Positions 25,448-33,665 are shown, counted from the first letter of the stretch. The stretch: DNA of 44,528 nucleotides from Paenibacillus pasadenensis DSM 19293 (GCF_000422485.1 NZ_KE383854.1:133964-178491); one strand, 5' to 3'. Program-made: numbers and translations. The notes: generated by a model not told the origin, from the letters alone.

Positions 25448-27157
25448 CTACTCCGCCGCGGAGGCGGATGGCGCCGCTGCCGCCGCGCCCCCGGTCACAG
25501 CGGCGCCTGCCGCTTGCTCCGCTGCCGCCTGCCCCGACGTTGAAGCTGCCGCCGCTTGCTCTGAGACTTGCCCCGTTGCCGCTTGCTCCGCGCCCTCGTT
25601 CGCCGCCGCTTGCTCCGCCGTCGTCCCGGCCCCCTCGTCCAGCAGCGCCGCGTTGACCGCGTTCAGGAACGCGCCTGCGCTCGCCTTGATGATGTCGGTG
25701 TCCATCGCCCGGCCGGAGTAGGAGCGGCCGCCGACCGCGAGCCGGATGTTGACGCGTCCGATCGCTTCCTTGCCGCGCGACAGGCTGCTGATCTTGTAGT
25801 CCTTCAGCTCCGCGTCGATGCCGACGAGCTGGCGCAGCACCGTATACAGCGCGTCGATCGGGCCGTCGCCGACGGCACTGCCCTTCACCGCCTCGCCGCC
25901 CTTGCGCAGCTGCACGGTCGCGGTCGGGTACAGGTCGTTCGTGATGACCTGGAACGAATCGAGCTCGTACAGCTCCTTGCCGCCGCTGCGGGACGCGCCG
26001 GACCGGCTGGAGGCGAGGTAATAGACGTCATGGTCGTACACCTCCTTCTTGGTGTCGGCCAGCTCCAGGAACTGCGCGAAAAGCGCCTCGAACTCAGCCC
26101 CGTCCGAGGTGTCGAAGCCCATTTTTTCCACCGCATGCTTGAACGCATGCCGGCCGGAGCGGGCGGTCAGCACGAGCTCCATGCTGTCCGCGCCGACGTC
26201 CTCGGGCGACATGATCTCGTACACGTTCTTGTCCTTGAGCAGGCCGTCCTGGTGGATGCCGGAGGAGTGGGCAAAGGCGTTCTCCCCGGTGATCGCCTTG
26301 TTGACCTGCACGTCGAGGCCGGTCAGATGGGTGAGCAGGCGCGAGCTGCGGATCAGCTCCTTCGTGTTGATGCTCGTCTGCGCCCGGTAGAAGCTCTCCC
26401 GCACCTTCAGCCCCATGACGACCTCCTCCAGCGAGGTGTTGCCGGCGCGCTCGCCGAGTCCGTTGATCGTCACCTCGACCTTGTCGGCGCCGCCGCGGAT
26501 CGCGCTCAGCGTGTTGGCCGTCGCCAGGCCGAGGTCGTTGTGGCAATGCACGCTCAGCACGACGCGATCGTCGAGGTTTTTGAGCCGCTCGTTGATGCGG
26601 CGGATCAGGTCGCCGAACTCCTCCGGCACGGCGAAGCCGACCGTATCCGGCACGTTGATCATCGTCGCGCCGGCCTTCACGACCGCCTCGATCGTCGCCC
26701 ACAGGTACTCGAATTCCGAGCGCGAGGCGTCCTCGGTCGAATACTGCACGGCAGGCAGCAGCGTCTTGGCGTAGCGCACGGCGTCGACGCCCATCTGCAG
26801 CACGGCTTCCTTGGAGCGGCTGAACTTCTTCTCGACATGGATGTTCGACGTGCCGAGCACGATATGGATGAGCGGGTCCTGCGCGAGCTTGATGCTCTCG
26901 TAGACGGCGTCGATGTCGCTCTTGACGGCGCGTCCGAGCGCGGTGATCGAGACGGAGTCGCCGACGCTGCGCGCGATCGCCTGCACCGCCTCGAAGTCGC
27001 CCTGCGACGAAGCGGGGAAGCCCGCCTCGATGATGTCGACGCCGAGCCGCTTCAGCTGCTGGGCCATCTCGATTTTTTGCGGCATGTTGAGCTTCGCTCC
27101 CGGCACCTGTTCTCCGTCGCGCAGCGTCGTATCCAGTACGATGATGTTGCGGTTCAT
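25448..27157 (-). CDS. leuA: 2-isopropylmalate synthase
   Basis: A 569-residue cytoplasmic enzyme that condenses acetyl-CoA with 2-oxoisovalerate, the first committed step of leucine synthesis. The TIM barrel opens with IIVLDTTLRDGEQVPGAKL, holds the metal motif HCHNDLG and GLGERAGN, and SSGIHQDGLLKD follows. The regulatory LeuA dimer domain (about 380-505) ends near VNAALLDEG. An unusual tail of about 60 Ala/Gln/Gly/Thr residues follows, beyond the normal length of about 510-520. Of two nearby ATGs, 27157 is 9 nt from AAGGAG, while 27166 abuts it. It is controlled by the T-box leader upstream. No other leu or ilv gene is in the window. Confidence 0.94.
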   Translation of the reverse strand: MNRNIIVLDTTLRDGEQVPGAKLNMPQKIEMAQQLKRLGVDIIEAGFPASSQGDFEAVQAIARSVGDSVSITALGRAVKSDIDAVYESIKLAQDPLIHIVLGTSNIHVEKKFSRSKEAVLQMGVDAVRYAKTLLPAVQYSTEDASRSEFEYLWATIEAVVKAGATMINVPDTVGFAVPEEFGDLIRRINERLKNLDDRVVLSVHCHNDLGLATANTLSAIRGGADKVEVTINGLGERAGNTSLEEVVMGLKVRESFYRAQTSINTKELIRSSRLLTHLTGLDVQVNKAITGENAFAHSSGIHQDGLLKDKNVYEIMSPEDVGADSMELVLTARSGRHAFKHAVEKMGFDTSDGAEFEALFAQFLELADTKKEVYDHDVYYLASSRSGASRSGGKELYELDSFQVITNDLYPTATVQLRKGGEAVKGSAVGDGPIDALYTVLRQLVGIDAELKDYKISSLSRGKEAIGRVNIRLAVGGRSYSGRAMDTDIIKASAGAFLNAVNAALLDEGAGTTAEQAAANEGAEQAATGQVSEQAAAASTSGQAAAEQAAGAAVTGGAAAAAPSASAAE

Positions 27158-27297
27158 CCTCGTCATCTCCTTAGGGTTCGGTTGGGTGGAAAGGCCGTGT
27201 ATGTGAAGCGGGGCCGGAAGGACCCGGAATCCTTCCGGCAGCATGCGTCCAAGGCTTCCGTCCTGACGGACGAGCCGGCGCAATTCTCGCGCCTCGC

Positions 27298-27339
27298 GGC
27301 GGTGAGCGGGGGGCTCAGGAGCCCCGCCGATCACCGCCG
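27298..27339 (-). other. second strong hairpin in the leuA leader
   Basis: GGCGGTGA...GGGGCTC pairs with GAGCCCC...TCACCGCC between the T-box terminator and the leuA start. No T-run follows, so it is not a terminator. It may protect the mRNA or reflect chance in GC-rich DNA. Confidence 0.4.
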
Positions 27340-27345
27340 GAACGC

Positions 27346-27622
27346 AAAAAGCCCCGCCTCTACGCATAGAGGCGGGGCATAACCCGCGGTACCACTCTAA
27401 TTCATGCCTGAACGCAGGCATGATCTTGTTCGATGGCCATCACCATCTATCCCTGTAACGGTGGAATTCCGGCTGGCCCTACGTTGTCAGGCAGCAGTTC
27501 ATAGAGGAGTTCGGACGGAGCGCTCCTGCCGCCTCGCACCACCCGGCGGCTCTCTGAAAGGTCGATTCCATCCTACTGGTTCTAATCATGACTTTTGAAG
27601 GTATGAAGCAAAGCTTGAATTA
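27346..27622 (-). promoter_or_regulatory. T-box riboswitch leader of leuA (leucine type)
   Basis: Read on the minus strand, it holds the stem I pattern AGAGAGCCGCCGGGTGGTGCGAG, a CTC (Leu) triplet in the specifier region (GAACTCCTCTATGAACTG), and the conserved T-box AGAGTGGTACCGCGGGT (27382-27398). A terminator with 12-bp arms GCCCCGCCTCTA / TAGAGGCGGGGC and five Ts follows (27346-27378). Uncharged tRNA-Leu would favour the antiterminator and allow leuA transcription. The specifier call is by position and was not folded computationally. Confidence 0.9.
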
Positions 27623-27628
27623 GGGAAG

Positions 27629-27658
27629 AGTATAGGCCATCGGTTCGAAGGTTGTCAA
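27629..27658 (-). promoter_or_regulatory. sigma-A promoter of the leuA T-box transcript
   Basis: On the minus strand TTGACA (27653-27658) and TATACT (27629-27634) are separated by 18 bp. This is close to consensus and ideally placed for the T-box leader. Confidence 0.88.
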
Positions 27659-27690
27659 GCAGGGGGGAAAGAGGCGGCTCCCGCCAGGCG

Positions 27691-27766
27691 GAGAAGTGCG
27701 GAGAAGTGCGGAGAAGTGCGGAGAAGTGCGGAGAAGTGCGGAGAAGTGCGGAGAAGTGCGGAGAAG
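27691..27766. repeat. 10-bp tandem repeat, seven copies and a partial
   Basis: GAGAAGTGCG is repeated without change seven times, followed by a broken copy. It lies about 33 bp upstream of the leuA -35 box. The 10-bp period is close to one helical turn, so any bound protein would meet every copy on the same DNA face. Perfect identity suggests recent slippage. Confidence 0.95.
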
Positions 27767-27844
27767 AGACAGCTCTGGCCTAGGCCGGACCGAGGCGCGG
27801 ATTTGGCGGAATGCCTCCAGCCAAGCCGCCCGGCTAGGCGGCCG

Positions 27845-28213
27845 TCAGTCGGCGCGCTCCAAGGTTCGGTCATAGTTGTCCCGGGCCTGCACCACCTCGC
27901 CGTGATGAGCCGAAGCCCACCGCTTCAGCTCGCGCAGCGGTCCGATCAGCGACTGGCCGAGCGGCGTCAGCTCGCGATGGACAAGGCCGTCCCTCTCCAG
28001 CTGGCGCAGCGTCTGGGTCTGCATTTTTTTGGAGATGCCCTCGATGCGCCGCCCCATCTCGCCGAAGCGCACGGGGCCGTCTTCCAGCGCGTACAGGATC
28101 AGCGCGCTCCATTTGCTCGAGACGATGTCCAGGAACTTGGTGTAGTCGCAGCGGTCGGGCGAGATGTCGGGCTTTCGCTTGGCGGCCAGCCCGGATGTTT
28201 CGGCATTGCTCAT
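27845..28213 (-). CDS. HxlR-family transcriptional regulator
   Basis: A 122-residue winged-helix regulator. The conserved first helix Cys is present (SPDRCDYTKFLDIVSSKWSALILYAL), then FGEMGRRIEGISKKMQTQTLRQLERDGLVHRE as HTH and wing. HxlR proteins often sense electrophiles or oxidants through this Cys, as YodB and HypR do. The reading frame extends to 28255, but the ATG at 28213 has GGGAGG at 9 nt. It is divergent from an oxidoreductase gene, its likely target. The shared intergenic region has a GCAC-GACAAA-GTGC dyad (28252-28265) that could be the operator. Confidence 0.9.
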   Translation of the reverse strand: MSNAETSGLAAKRKPDISPDRCDYTKFLDIVSSKWSALILYALEDGPVRFGEMGRRIEGISKKMQTQTLRQLERDGLVHRELTPLGQSLIGPLRELKRWASAHHGEVVQARDNYDRTLERAD

Positions 28214-28369
28214 CGATCCAACGCCTCCCAGGTCACATTGGGGTAACCCGTGCACGACAAAGTGCCTTCTACCCCGAGTATAGCCGATCTGCTAGCATGA
28301 AGGCCATACCCGAGAACGCAACTCGGGAATAGGAGGCGTTCCGCCGGCGGCTGGACGGAGAGAGGAAGC

Positions 28370-29497
28370 GTGAGCAGGATGACGATGAAGGCGCTGCAGC
28401 TGCAAGGGAAGCTTGGGATGGAGGGAGTGAGCCTGGCGAGCCGGTCGATTCCGGAGCCGGGGCCAGGGGAAGCGCTGGTTCGCATCCGGGCCGTGTCGCT
28501 CAATGCGCGGGATGCCGGATTCATCGAGGGGGTATACGGCTGGGATCTGGCGCAGCCGCTCGTGCTCGGCTCCGACGCTGTCGGGGAGATCATGCGGCTC
28601 GGACCCGGAACGAGCCGGTTCGCGGTCGGCGAGCGGGTCAGCGGCATCTTTTTCCAGGAGTGGATCTCCGGCGAGGTGACGGTGGAAAGCCGGGCCAGCT
28701 CGCTCGGAGGCCCGCTGGACGGAGTGTTCTCGGAATACCGGGTATTCCCGGAGCAATCGCTCGTCGCCGTGCCGGCGTATCTGAGCGATGCCGAGGCGGC
28801 CGCTCTCCCGTGCGCGGCGGTGACCGCCAGGCAGGCGATCGTGGAGGAGGGGCGGGTGAAGGCTGGCGATACCGTCGTCGTGCAGGGCACGGGCGGCGTG
28901 GCCGTGTTCGCGCTGCAGCTCGCCAAGCTGCAAGGCGCGCGCGTCATCGTGCTGTCGAGCCGCGAGGACAAGCTGCAGCGGGCGCGGGAGCTGGGAGCCG
29001 ACGAGGGCATCAACTACCGGGAGCACCCGGAGTGGGAACGCGAGGTGCTGCGCCTGACCGGCGGACGCGGAGCGGACCATGTGCTGGACGTCGGCGGCGC
29101 GGACACGCTGAACCGTTCGGTGGAGTCGCTGCGCCAAGGCGGACGCATCAGCCTCGTCGGACTGCTGTCGGGCGGCGCGGTCGAGGGCTTCCGCATCGTG
29201 CCGGCGATCCAGCACCGGGCGCGCCTGCAAGCGGTCAGCGTCGGCAGCCGGGACATGTTCGAGGCGATGATCCGCGCGCTGGAGCAGCATCGCCTGCGGC
29301 CGGCCATCGACCGCGTCTACCCGCTGGAGCGGTATGAGGAGGCTTTCGCGCGGCTCACGGCAGGCGAGCATGTCGGCAAGATCGTGCTGGAGCAGCATCG
29401 CCTGCGGCCGCTGCCGTCGACCGCAGCCTCTGAGGCAGACAAGGCTGCGAAAAAAGCAACTAAAAAGCTTCTGCGAAGAAAAATTGCTCTACCTTAA
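28370..29497 (+). CDS. zinc-independent medium-chain dehydrogenase/quinone oxidoreductase
   Basis: A 375-residue MDR-superfamily enzyme that would reduce quinones or enones with NAD(P)H. It has a GroES-like N-terminus (PGPGEALVRIRAVSLNARDAGFI) and a Rossmann part with VQGTGGVAVFALQLAKLQGARVIVLSS. The catalytic-zinc ligands are missing and there is no structural-zinc Cys cluster. It begins at GTG 28370; ATG 28385 (MKALQLQG) fits family starts better. A normal end would be near GKIVLEQ (about residue 343). The remaining 32 residues arise from a duplicated segment and Lys-rich sequence at the border of the AT-rich cassette, so the C-terminus is altered. Confidence 0.85.
   Translation: MSRMTMKALQLQGKLGMEGVSLASRSIPEPGPGEALVRIRAVSLNARDAGFIEGVYGWDLAQPLVLGSDAVGEIMRLGPGTSRFAVGERVSGIFFQEWISGEVTVESRASSLGGPLDGVFSEYRVFPEQSLVAVPAYLSDAEAAALPCAAVTARQAIVEEGRVKAGDTVVVQGTGGVAVFALQLAKLQGARVIVLSSREDKLQRARELGADEGINYREHPEWEREVLRLTGGRGADHVLDVGGADTLNRSVESLRQGGRISLVGLLSGGAVEGFRIVPAIQHRARLQAVSVGSRDMFEAMIRALEQHRLRPAIDRVYPLERYEEAFARLTAGEHVGKIVLEQHRLRPLPSTAASEADKAAKKATKKLLRRKIALP
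29279..29302 (+). repeat. 24-bp duplication, first copy
   Basis: Identical to 29387-29410. Similarity continues weakly (TCGACCGC) after both copies. The first copy is at its proper place in the oxidoreductase gene; the second creates the odd C-terminus. Confidence 0.88.
29387..29410 (+). repeat. 24-bp duplication, second copy
   Basis: Partner of 29279-29302, 108 bp downstream. It lies at the border where GC content falls into the AT-rich cassette. Confidence 0.88.
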
Positions 29498-29737
29498 ATG
29501 GATAGTTTGTGCTAGCCTCCCATTTCATTAGCGAAGACAAAAAAGTTGTCTTAATAAATGTCGAAAAATGTAGGAAAACCGATGATATAGCCTCTAAGTC
29601 ACAAAGTCTACCGAGACTAACTTACCATTTTAAGAAATATACGTTTACAAGAAAAGGGTTATATTATAATATTTATTTATTCGGTGTTTAAAAATTAAAA
29701 ACCAGAAATAACATGAATTAAAAATGGAGGTATTTGT

Positions 29738-30733
29738 TTGAAGAAAAAAACATTAACAATTTCCTTATCACTACTCCTTGCATTAAGTATTAATTTTAGT
29801 GGACAGACTGCCAGTGCCAATTCAAAGGGTTTTAAATATCAGCTTACTCCTGAGAATAAAATTGAATGGTCCAAATTAAAAACGAAAAGAGAGATGGTTG
29901 AGGCCTCTAAAATTTCAAGCACAGAGTTAAATAATATGTCAACTGAAGACCTTATTAAAGCTGTACTAGACTATCCTTTACTTGATTCTACAATTTATCT
30001 TTTTAATTCATATGAGCAAGGTCTAAAAGTTTTGGAAAATGAATCTAGTGCTTTTAAGGCTCTACTCGAAAGAAATGATGCTGGTGAAAAACTTTTAGAA
30101 GCACTTAATAAAAACTTGGAATTAAAACAAGGGGAATCATTGGATCAATTATCAATAGCAATTCTTTTGAGTGATAAAACTATATGGGGTAAGGTCAGTA
30201 ATAAACTTGATGCTCAAGAAAAAATGGATAAGTATCTTAGTTCTGAATCAGATGCATCTACTAGGGTAGCGTATACATCAGCAACAGTTCAAACTCCTAA
30301 AGGATCTATTGTTCCTGTTATAATAAGAGGTGAGGAGCTAACACTTATTCAAAAATCTGATTTGAATCAATCGGTACAACAGCAATATCCAAATGCTACC
30401 TATAGTTCTACATCAACAACTAATTTTAACTGTCACTCTTATGCATGGTACTCTAATAGTACTGGAAATACGTATTGGATGAATGACCCCAGTAAATATA
30501 TGTCAGATGGAAGTTATTCAAGTTTCTCAAACTTAATTAATGCAGGTATAAACACTAGGGTCTTTTATAATAATGGTGACCACTCTGGAATTGTGTATGA
30601 AGCAGCTGGGCCAATAGCAAGTGCTACTTCGTTAAAAATAATTTCAAAATGGGGACAAGGCCCTGTAATGAAACATACAGCAGGATATTCTCCTTATGAC
30701 TCTAGTACTTTAACAATTTGGAAAAAGAATTAA
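29738..30733 (+). CDS. secreted protein with a cysteine-peptidase-like C-terminal domain
   Basis: A 331-residue exported protein in very AT-rich DNA. A Sec signal peptide ends near ASA-NS (about residue 28). Residues 30-190 are helical and charged. Residues 215-331 form a compact domain with FNCHSYAWY, WMNDPSKYMSDGSY, GDHSGIVYE and SKWGQGPVMKH. The spaced Cys, His and Trp/Gly motifs resemble papain-like folds (NlpC/P60, CHAP or DUF7689-like), but I cannot name the family. The start is a TTG at 29738, 8 nt after GGAGG. Base and codon use differ sharply from both flanks. It could be a cell-wall-acting effector paired with the lipoprotein downstream. Confidence 0.78.
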   Translation: MKKKTLTISLSLLLALSINFSGQTASANSKGFKYQLTPENKIEWSKLKTKREMVEASKISSTELNNMSTEDLIKAVLDYPLLDSTIYLFNSYEQGLKVLENESSAFKALLERNDAGEKLLEALNKNLELKQGESLDQLSIAILLSDKTIWGKVSNKLDAQEKMDKYLSSESDASTRVAYTSATVQTPKGSIVPVIIRGEELTLIQKSDLNQSVQQQYPNATYSSTSTTNFNCHSYAWYSNSTGNTYWMNDPSKYMSDGSYSSFSNLINAGINTRVFYNNGDHSGIVYEAAGPIASATSLKIISKWGQGPVMKHTAGYSPYDSSTLTIWKKN

Positions 30734-30734
30734 T

Positions 30735-30770
30735 TTATAAAGCTCAGTATATTTATACTGAGCTTTATAA
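30735..30770 (+). terminator. perfect 17-bp inverted repeat between cassette genes
   Basis: Arms TTATAAAGCTCAGTATA / TATACTGAGCTTTATAA with a 2-nt loop. There is no following T-run, so it may be a weak or bidirectional terminator or an RNA-processing site. Confidence 0.65.
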
Positions 30771-30793
30771 ATTTGTGGAGGTTGTATTAGTAT

Positions 30794-31318
30794 ATGATTA
30801 GGAAAATGATTATAACTCTTTTATTGTTTGGTATTTCTATAGTTACTTATGGATGTGAAGAGAAAACCTTGGACAGTCAAGTTAAAGGTACTATTGTTAT
30901 AAAAAACAATGAAAATATATTAAGATATTTATCTAGTAATACAAAGAGTTTTGATTATGAAAATATATATTCTTTAAAGGAATTAATGAAACAGGATAAA
31001 GAGAATATACCTTATATTAAAATAGGAGAGATGATTACAATTGAATTTAAAGAAGAGAACCCTGATTCGCTCATTTTATTTGATGATATTCTAAATCAAG
31101 ACGGGACATTAAAATATAGAGGGTCCCAAAAAACCATCGAATTACAGAAAAAAGGCGAATTATATAGGATTCCAATATTGGAACATTTCGCAACAAACTT
31201 AAGCTCAAATATAAGCGATTATAACCAAGGTTCTACGTTTAGAGGATTTAGAGTAATTGGAAAATGGGGGGGAGAACAAAGAGAGATTGCTTTTGTTATT
31301 AGAACAGATCCCAAATAA
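30794..31318 (+). CDS. hypothetical lipoprotein
   Basis: A 174-residue membrane-anchored lipoprotein of unknown family. The signal (MIRKMIITLLLFGISIVTYGC) ends in the lipobox TYGC. The mature protein is charged, with YENIYSLKELMKQDKENIPYIKIGEMITIEF and a C-terminal strand-rich part (FRGFRVIGKWGGEQREIAFVIRT). It lies 60 bp after the secreted-protein gene with matching AT-rich composition. A cell-surface partner, inhibitor or immunity role is possible but unproven. GGAGG is 12 nt before the ATG. Confidence 0.72.
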   Translation: MIRKMIITLLLFGISIVTYGCEEKTLDSQVKGTIVIKNNENILRYLSSNTKSFDYENIYSLKELMKQDKENIPYIKIGEMITIEFKEENPDSLILFDDILNQDGTLKYRGSQKTIELQKKGELYRIPILEHFATNLSSNISDYNQGSTFRGFRVIGKWGGEQREIAFVIRTDPK

Positions 31319-31330
31319 GGATGCTAAAAT

Positions 31331-31363
31331 AGACAAAGCAGGCGGTAACCTGCTTTGTCTTTA
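31331..31363. terminator. bidirectional hairpin terminator
   Basis: Perfect 12-bp arms AGACAAAGCAGG / CCTGCTTTGTCT with a 6-nt loop. It lies between the lipoprotein gene and the convergent GntR gene, whose stop codon touches it. Confidence 0.8.
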
Positions 31364-32113
31364 ATTGATTTTATTGTTTTTGTTCATAGTCTCTAGGTTT
31401 AACTTTCCCCCGGCGATCGCCTCCTGCAGCGCGGCGAGCACGCCGTCGAGATGGGCGGTCAGCCGCCGCTCGGCGAGCGAGGCGTCACCGCGCTCGATCG
31501 CGTCCAGGATGCCCGCGTGCTCTTCAAGCAGCCGCTCGGCCGTGCCCGGCTCGCGGTAGAAGCGCAGCTCCCGCGTCTGCCGGATCGTCGCCTCGAAGCG
31601 GTCCGCGAGCGACTCCATCATGCCGGCGAGCAGCGGGTTGCCGGCCGCGCCGGCGATCGCCATGTGGAACGCGGTGTCCGCGCGCTCCCCGGCCGCCGTG
31701 TCGCCGAGCTCCAGCGCCTGGCGCATCTGCGCGAACGCCTCGCGCAGCCGCGCCAGCTCCGGCTCGCCGCGGCGCAAGGCGGCAAGCCGCACCGCGCCGG
31801 CCTCGAGCGCGCGCCGCACCTCGAGCAGCTCGGCGAGCGAGCCGGCGCTCTCGAACAGCATGTCCGCGCCGTGGCGGGGGTCGCTCGGCAGCACCGCCTT
31901 GACGAACGTGCCGCCGCCATGGCGCACGTCGAGCCAGCCGGTCGCCTTGAGCGCGCTCGTCGCCTCGCGGATCGTGGAGCGGCCGACGCCGTACTGCTCG
32001 GCCAGCTCGACGACCGACGGCAGACGCTGCCCCGGCTGCCAGGCGCCGCTCTGGATCTGCTCCAGCATATGGCCCGCGACGAGCTCGTGGTTTTTGGCGG
32101 ATGTGATCTTCAT
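31361..32113 (-). CDS. GntR/FadR-family transcriptional regulator (GlcC/LldR-like)
   Basis: A 250-residue regulator. The winged helix is at about residues 8-70 (PSVVELAEQYGVGRSTIREATSALKATGWLDVRHGGGTFV). The all-helical FCD ligand domain is at about 85-230, with the metal-binding-type pattern RADTAFHMAIA and EEHAGILDAIERGD. FCD regulators next to glycolate or lactate oxidase genes respond to those acids. The start at 32113 follows GGAGG. The last 12 residues (KLNLETMNKNNKIN) are encoded by AT-rich DNA, so the C-terminus was rewritten by the cassette border. It is divergent from glcD. Confidence 0.9.
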   Translation of the reverse strand: MKITSAKNHELVAGHMLEQIQSGAWQPGQRLPSVVELAEQYGVGRSTIREATSALKATGWLDVRHGGGTFVKAVLPSDPRHGADMLFESAGSLAELLEVRRALEAGAVRLAALRRGEPELARLREAFAQMRQALELGDTAAGERADTAFHMAIAGAAGNPLLAGMMESLADRFEATIRQTRELRFYREPGTAERLLEEHAGILDAIERGDASLAERRLTAHLDGVLAALQEAIAGGKLNLETMNKNNKIN

Positions 32114-32138
32114 GCAGCCTCGCCCTCCGAATTCCTCA

Positions 32139-32158
32139 GAGCGTTTTTGCAAACGCTC
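32139..32158. promoter_or_regulatory. perfect inverted repeat upstream of the GntR gene
   Basis: GAGCGTTT-TTGC-AAACGCTC, with 8-bp arms, between the divergent regulator and glcD. It is a possible operator for a LacI-type or the local GntR protein. Confidence 0.5.
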
Positions 32159-32160
32159 CC

Positions 32161-32213
32161 TAGTCAATGCCAGCATTATAGCATATAATGAGCGACATAA
32201 GTCATCTGATGAC
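32161..32213 (+). promoter_or_regulatory. glcD promoter with FadR-type operator
   Basis: TAGTCA (32161-32166) and TATAAT (32184-32189) are 17 bp apart. Just downstream is the dyad GTCATC-T-GATGAC (32201-32213), typical of FCD-type GntR operators. Binding there would block glcDF transcription. Confidence 0.65.
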
Positions 32214-32249
32214 CTGATGAATAGATCGGGTTGCATAGGAGGAGCGAAC

Positions 32250-33665
32250 ATGCTGGAACAATCGCTGCTGGAGCGGCTGCAGGCCATCGTCGGGGAGAAG
32301 CATGCGCGTGACGACATGGAGGCGCGTGTCGCCCATTCGTACGACGGGACGCCGATGCTGCAGAGCCTGCCGGACGGGGTCGTGTACCCGGAGACGACGG
32401 AGCAGGTGTCGGAGATCATGAAGCTGCTGACGAAGCATCGGGTGCCAGTCGTGACGCGCGGCTCGGGCTCGAACCTGTGCGGGGGGACGGTGCCGTTGCA
32501 GGGCGGCGTCGTGCTGGTCATGCATCGCATGAACCGCATCCTCGAGGTCGATCTGGACAATCTGACGGCGACGGTGCAGCCGGGACTCATCACGCAGACG
32601 TTCACCGACCATGTCGAGTCGCTCGGGCTGTTCTATCCGCCGGATCCGAGCAGCATGAAGATCTCGACGATCGGGGGCAACATCAGCGAGAACTCCGGCG
32701 GCCTGCGCGGGCTGAAGTACGGCACGACCAAGGACTATGTGCTCGGGCTCGAAGCGGTGCTGGCGAGCGGCGAGATCATCCGCACCGGCGGCAAGCTGGT
32801 GAAGGACGTCGCCGGCTACGACCTGACCAAGCTGCTCGTCGGCTCGGAGGGGACGCTGGCGATCGTGACGGAAGCGACGCTGAAGCTCGTGCCGCCGCCG
32901 GCGGCGAAAAAGACGATGCTCGCGATGTACCGCGACCTGCAGGGTGCGGCCCGCACCGTCTCGCGCATCATCGAGAGCCGGATCATTCCGGCCACGCTGG
33001 AAATTCTCGACAACCCGACGATCCGGGTCGTCGACGATTTCGCCAAGCTCGGGCTGCCGCGCGACATGGAGGCGATCCTGCTCATCGAGCAGGACGGCGA
33101 GCCGGAGGTCGTCGAGCGCGACATGGAGGCGATCCGCGCGGTCTGCCTCGCCGAGCGGGCCGACCGCGTCGAGGTCGCCGAGACGCGCGAGCACGCGGAG
33201 CGCCTGATCGCGGCGCGGCGCAGCGCCTTCACGGCGCTCGCCCGCCTGCGGCCGACGACGATCCTCGAGGATGCGACCGTGCCGCGCTCGCGCATCGCGG
33301 ACATGGTGCGGCGCATCGGCGAGATCGCGGCCAAGCATGGGGTGAACATCGCGACGTTCGGCCATGCCGGCGACGGCAACCTGCATCCGACGGCGACGAC
33401 CGACGCGCGCGACGCGGAGGAGGTGCACCGGGTCGAGGAGGCGTTTGCGGAAATTTTTGAAGCGGCGATCTCGATGGGCGGCACGATCACCGGCGAGCAC
33501 GGCGTCGGCGTCGTGAAGGCGCCGTACCTGGAGTGGAAGGTCGGCGAGAGCGGCATGGCGGTGATGGAGGCCATCAAGGCCGCGTTCGACCCGCTTGGCC
33601 TGCTCAACCCCGGCAAGATGTTCGCCAAGGACCGGCGCAAAAGGGTGGTGATCCAGCATGGCTGA
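32250..33665 (+). CDS. glcD: FAD-linked oxidase, glycolate/lactate oxidase subunit GlcD
   Basis: A 471-residue flavoprotein. The FAD-binding PCMH domain spans about residues 35-215 (PVVTRGSGSNLCGGTVPL, YPPDPSSMKISTIGGNISENSGGLRGLKYGTTKDYV, KDVAGYDLTKLLVGSEGTLAIVTE). The C-terminal cap has the FGHAGDGNLHPT and GGTITGEHGVGVVKAPYL metal and substrate motifs. It would oxidise glycolate or D-lactate and pass electrons to the iron-sulfur partner encoded next. AGGAGGAG (32238-32245) precedes the ATG. The stop overlaps the glcF start by 8 bp. Confidence 0.92.
   Translation: MLEQSLLERLQAIVGEKHARDDMEARVAHSYDGTPMLQSLPDGVVYPETTEQVSEIMKLLTKHRVPVVTRGSGSNLCGGTVPLQGGVVLVMHRMNRILEVDLDNLTATVQPGLITQTFTDHVESLGLFYPPDPSSMKISTIGGNISENSGGLRGLKYGTTKDYVLGLEAVLASGEIIRTGGKLVKDVAGYDLTKLLVGSEGTLAIVTEATLKLVPPPAAKKTMLAMYRDLQGAARTVSRIIESRIIPATLEILDNPTIRVVDDFAKLGLPRDMEAILLIEQDGEPEVVERDMEAIRAVCLAERADRVEVAETREHAERLIAARRSAFTALARLRPTTILEDATVPRSRIADMVRRIGEIAAKHGVNIATFGHAGDGNLHPTATTDARDAEEVHRVEEAFAEIFEAAISMGGTITGEHGVGVVKAPYLEWKVGESGMAVMEAIKAAFDPLGLLNPGKMFAKDRRKRVVIQHG

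Noticed and set aside
25568-27382. Long plus-strand reading frame opposite leuA
   Set aside because: Antisense shadow of leuA that runs through its T-box leader; no ribosome site or domain.
29498-31360. Prophage fragment
   Set aside because: Only two genes are present, coding for a secreted protein and a lipoprotein. No integrase, attachment site or phage structural gene is seen.
32139-32158. Catabolite-responsive element
   Set aside because: It is a symmetric dyad but does not fit the cre consensus well, since the central CG and flanking TG/CA are misplaced.
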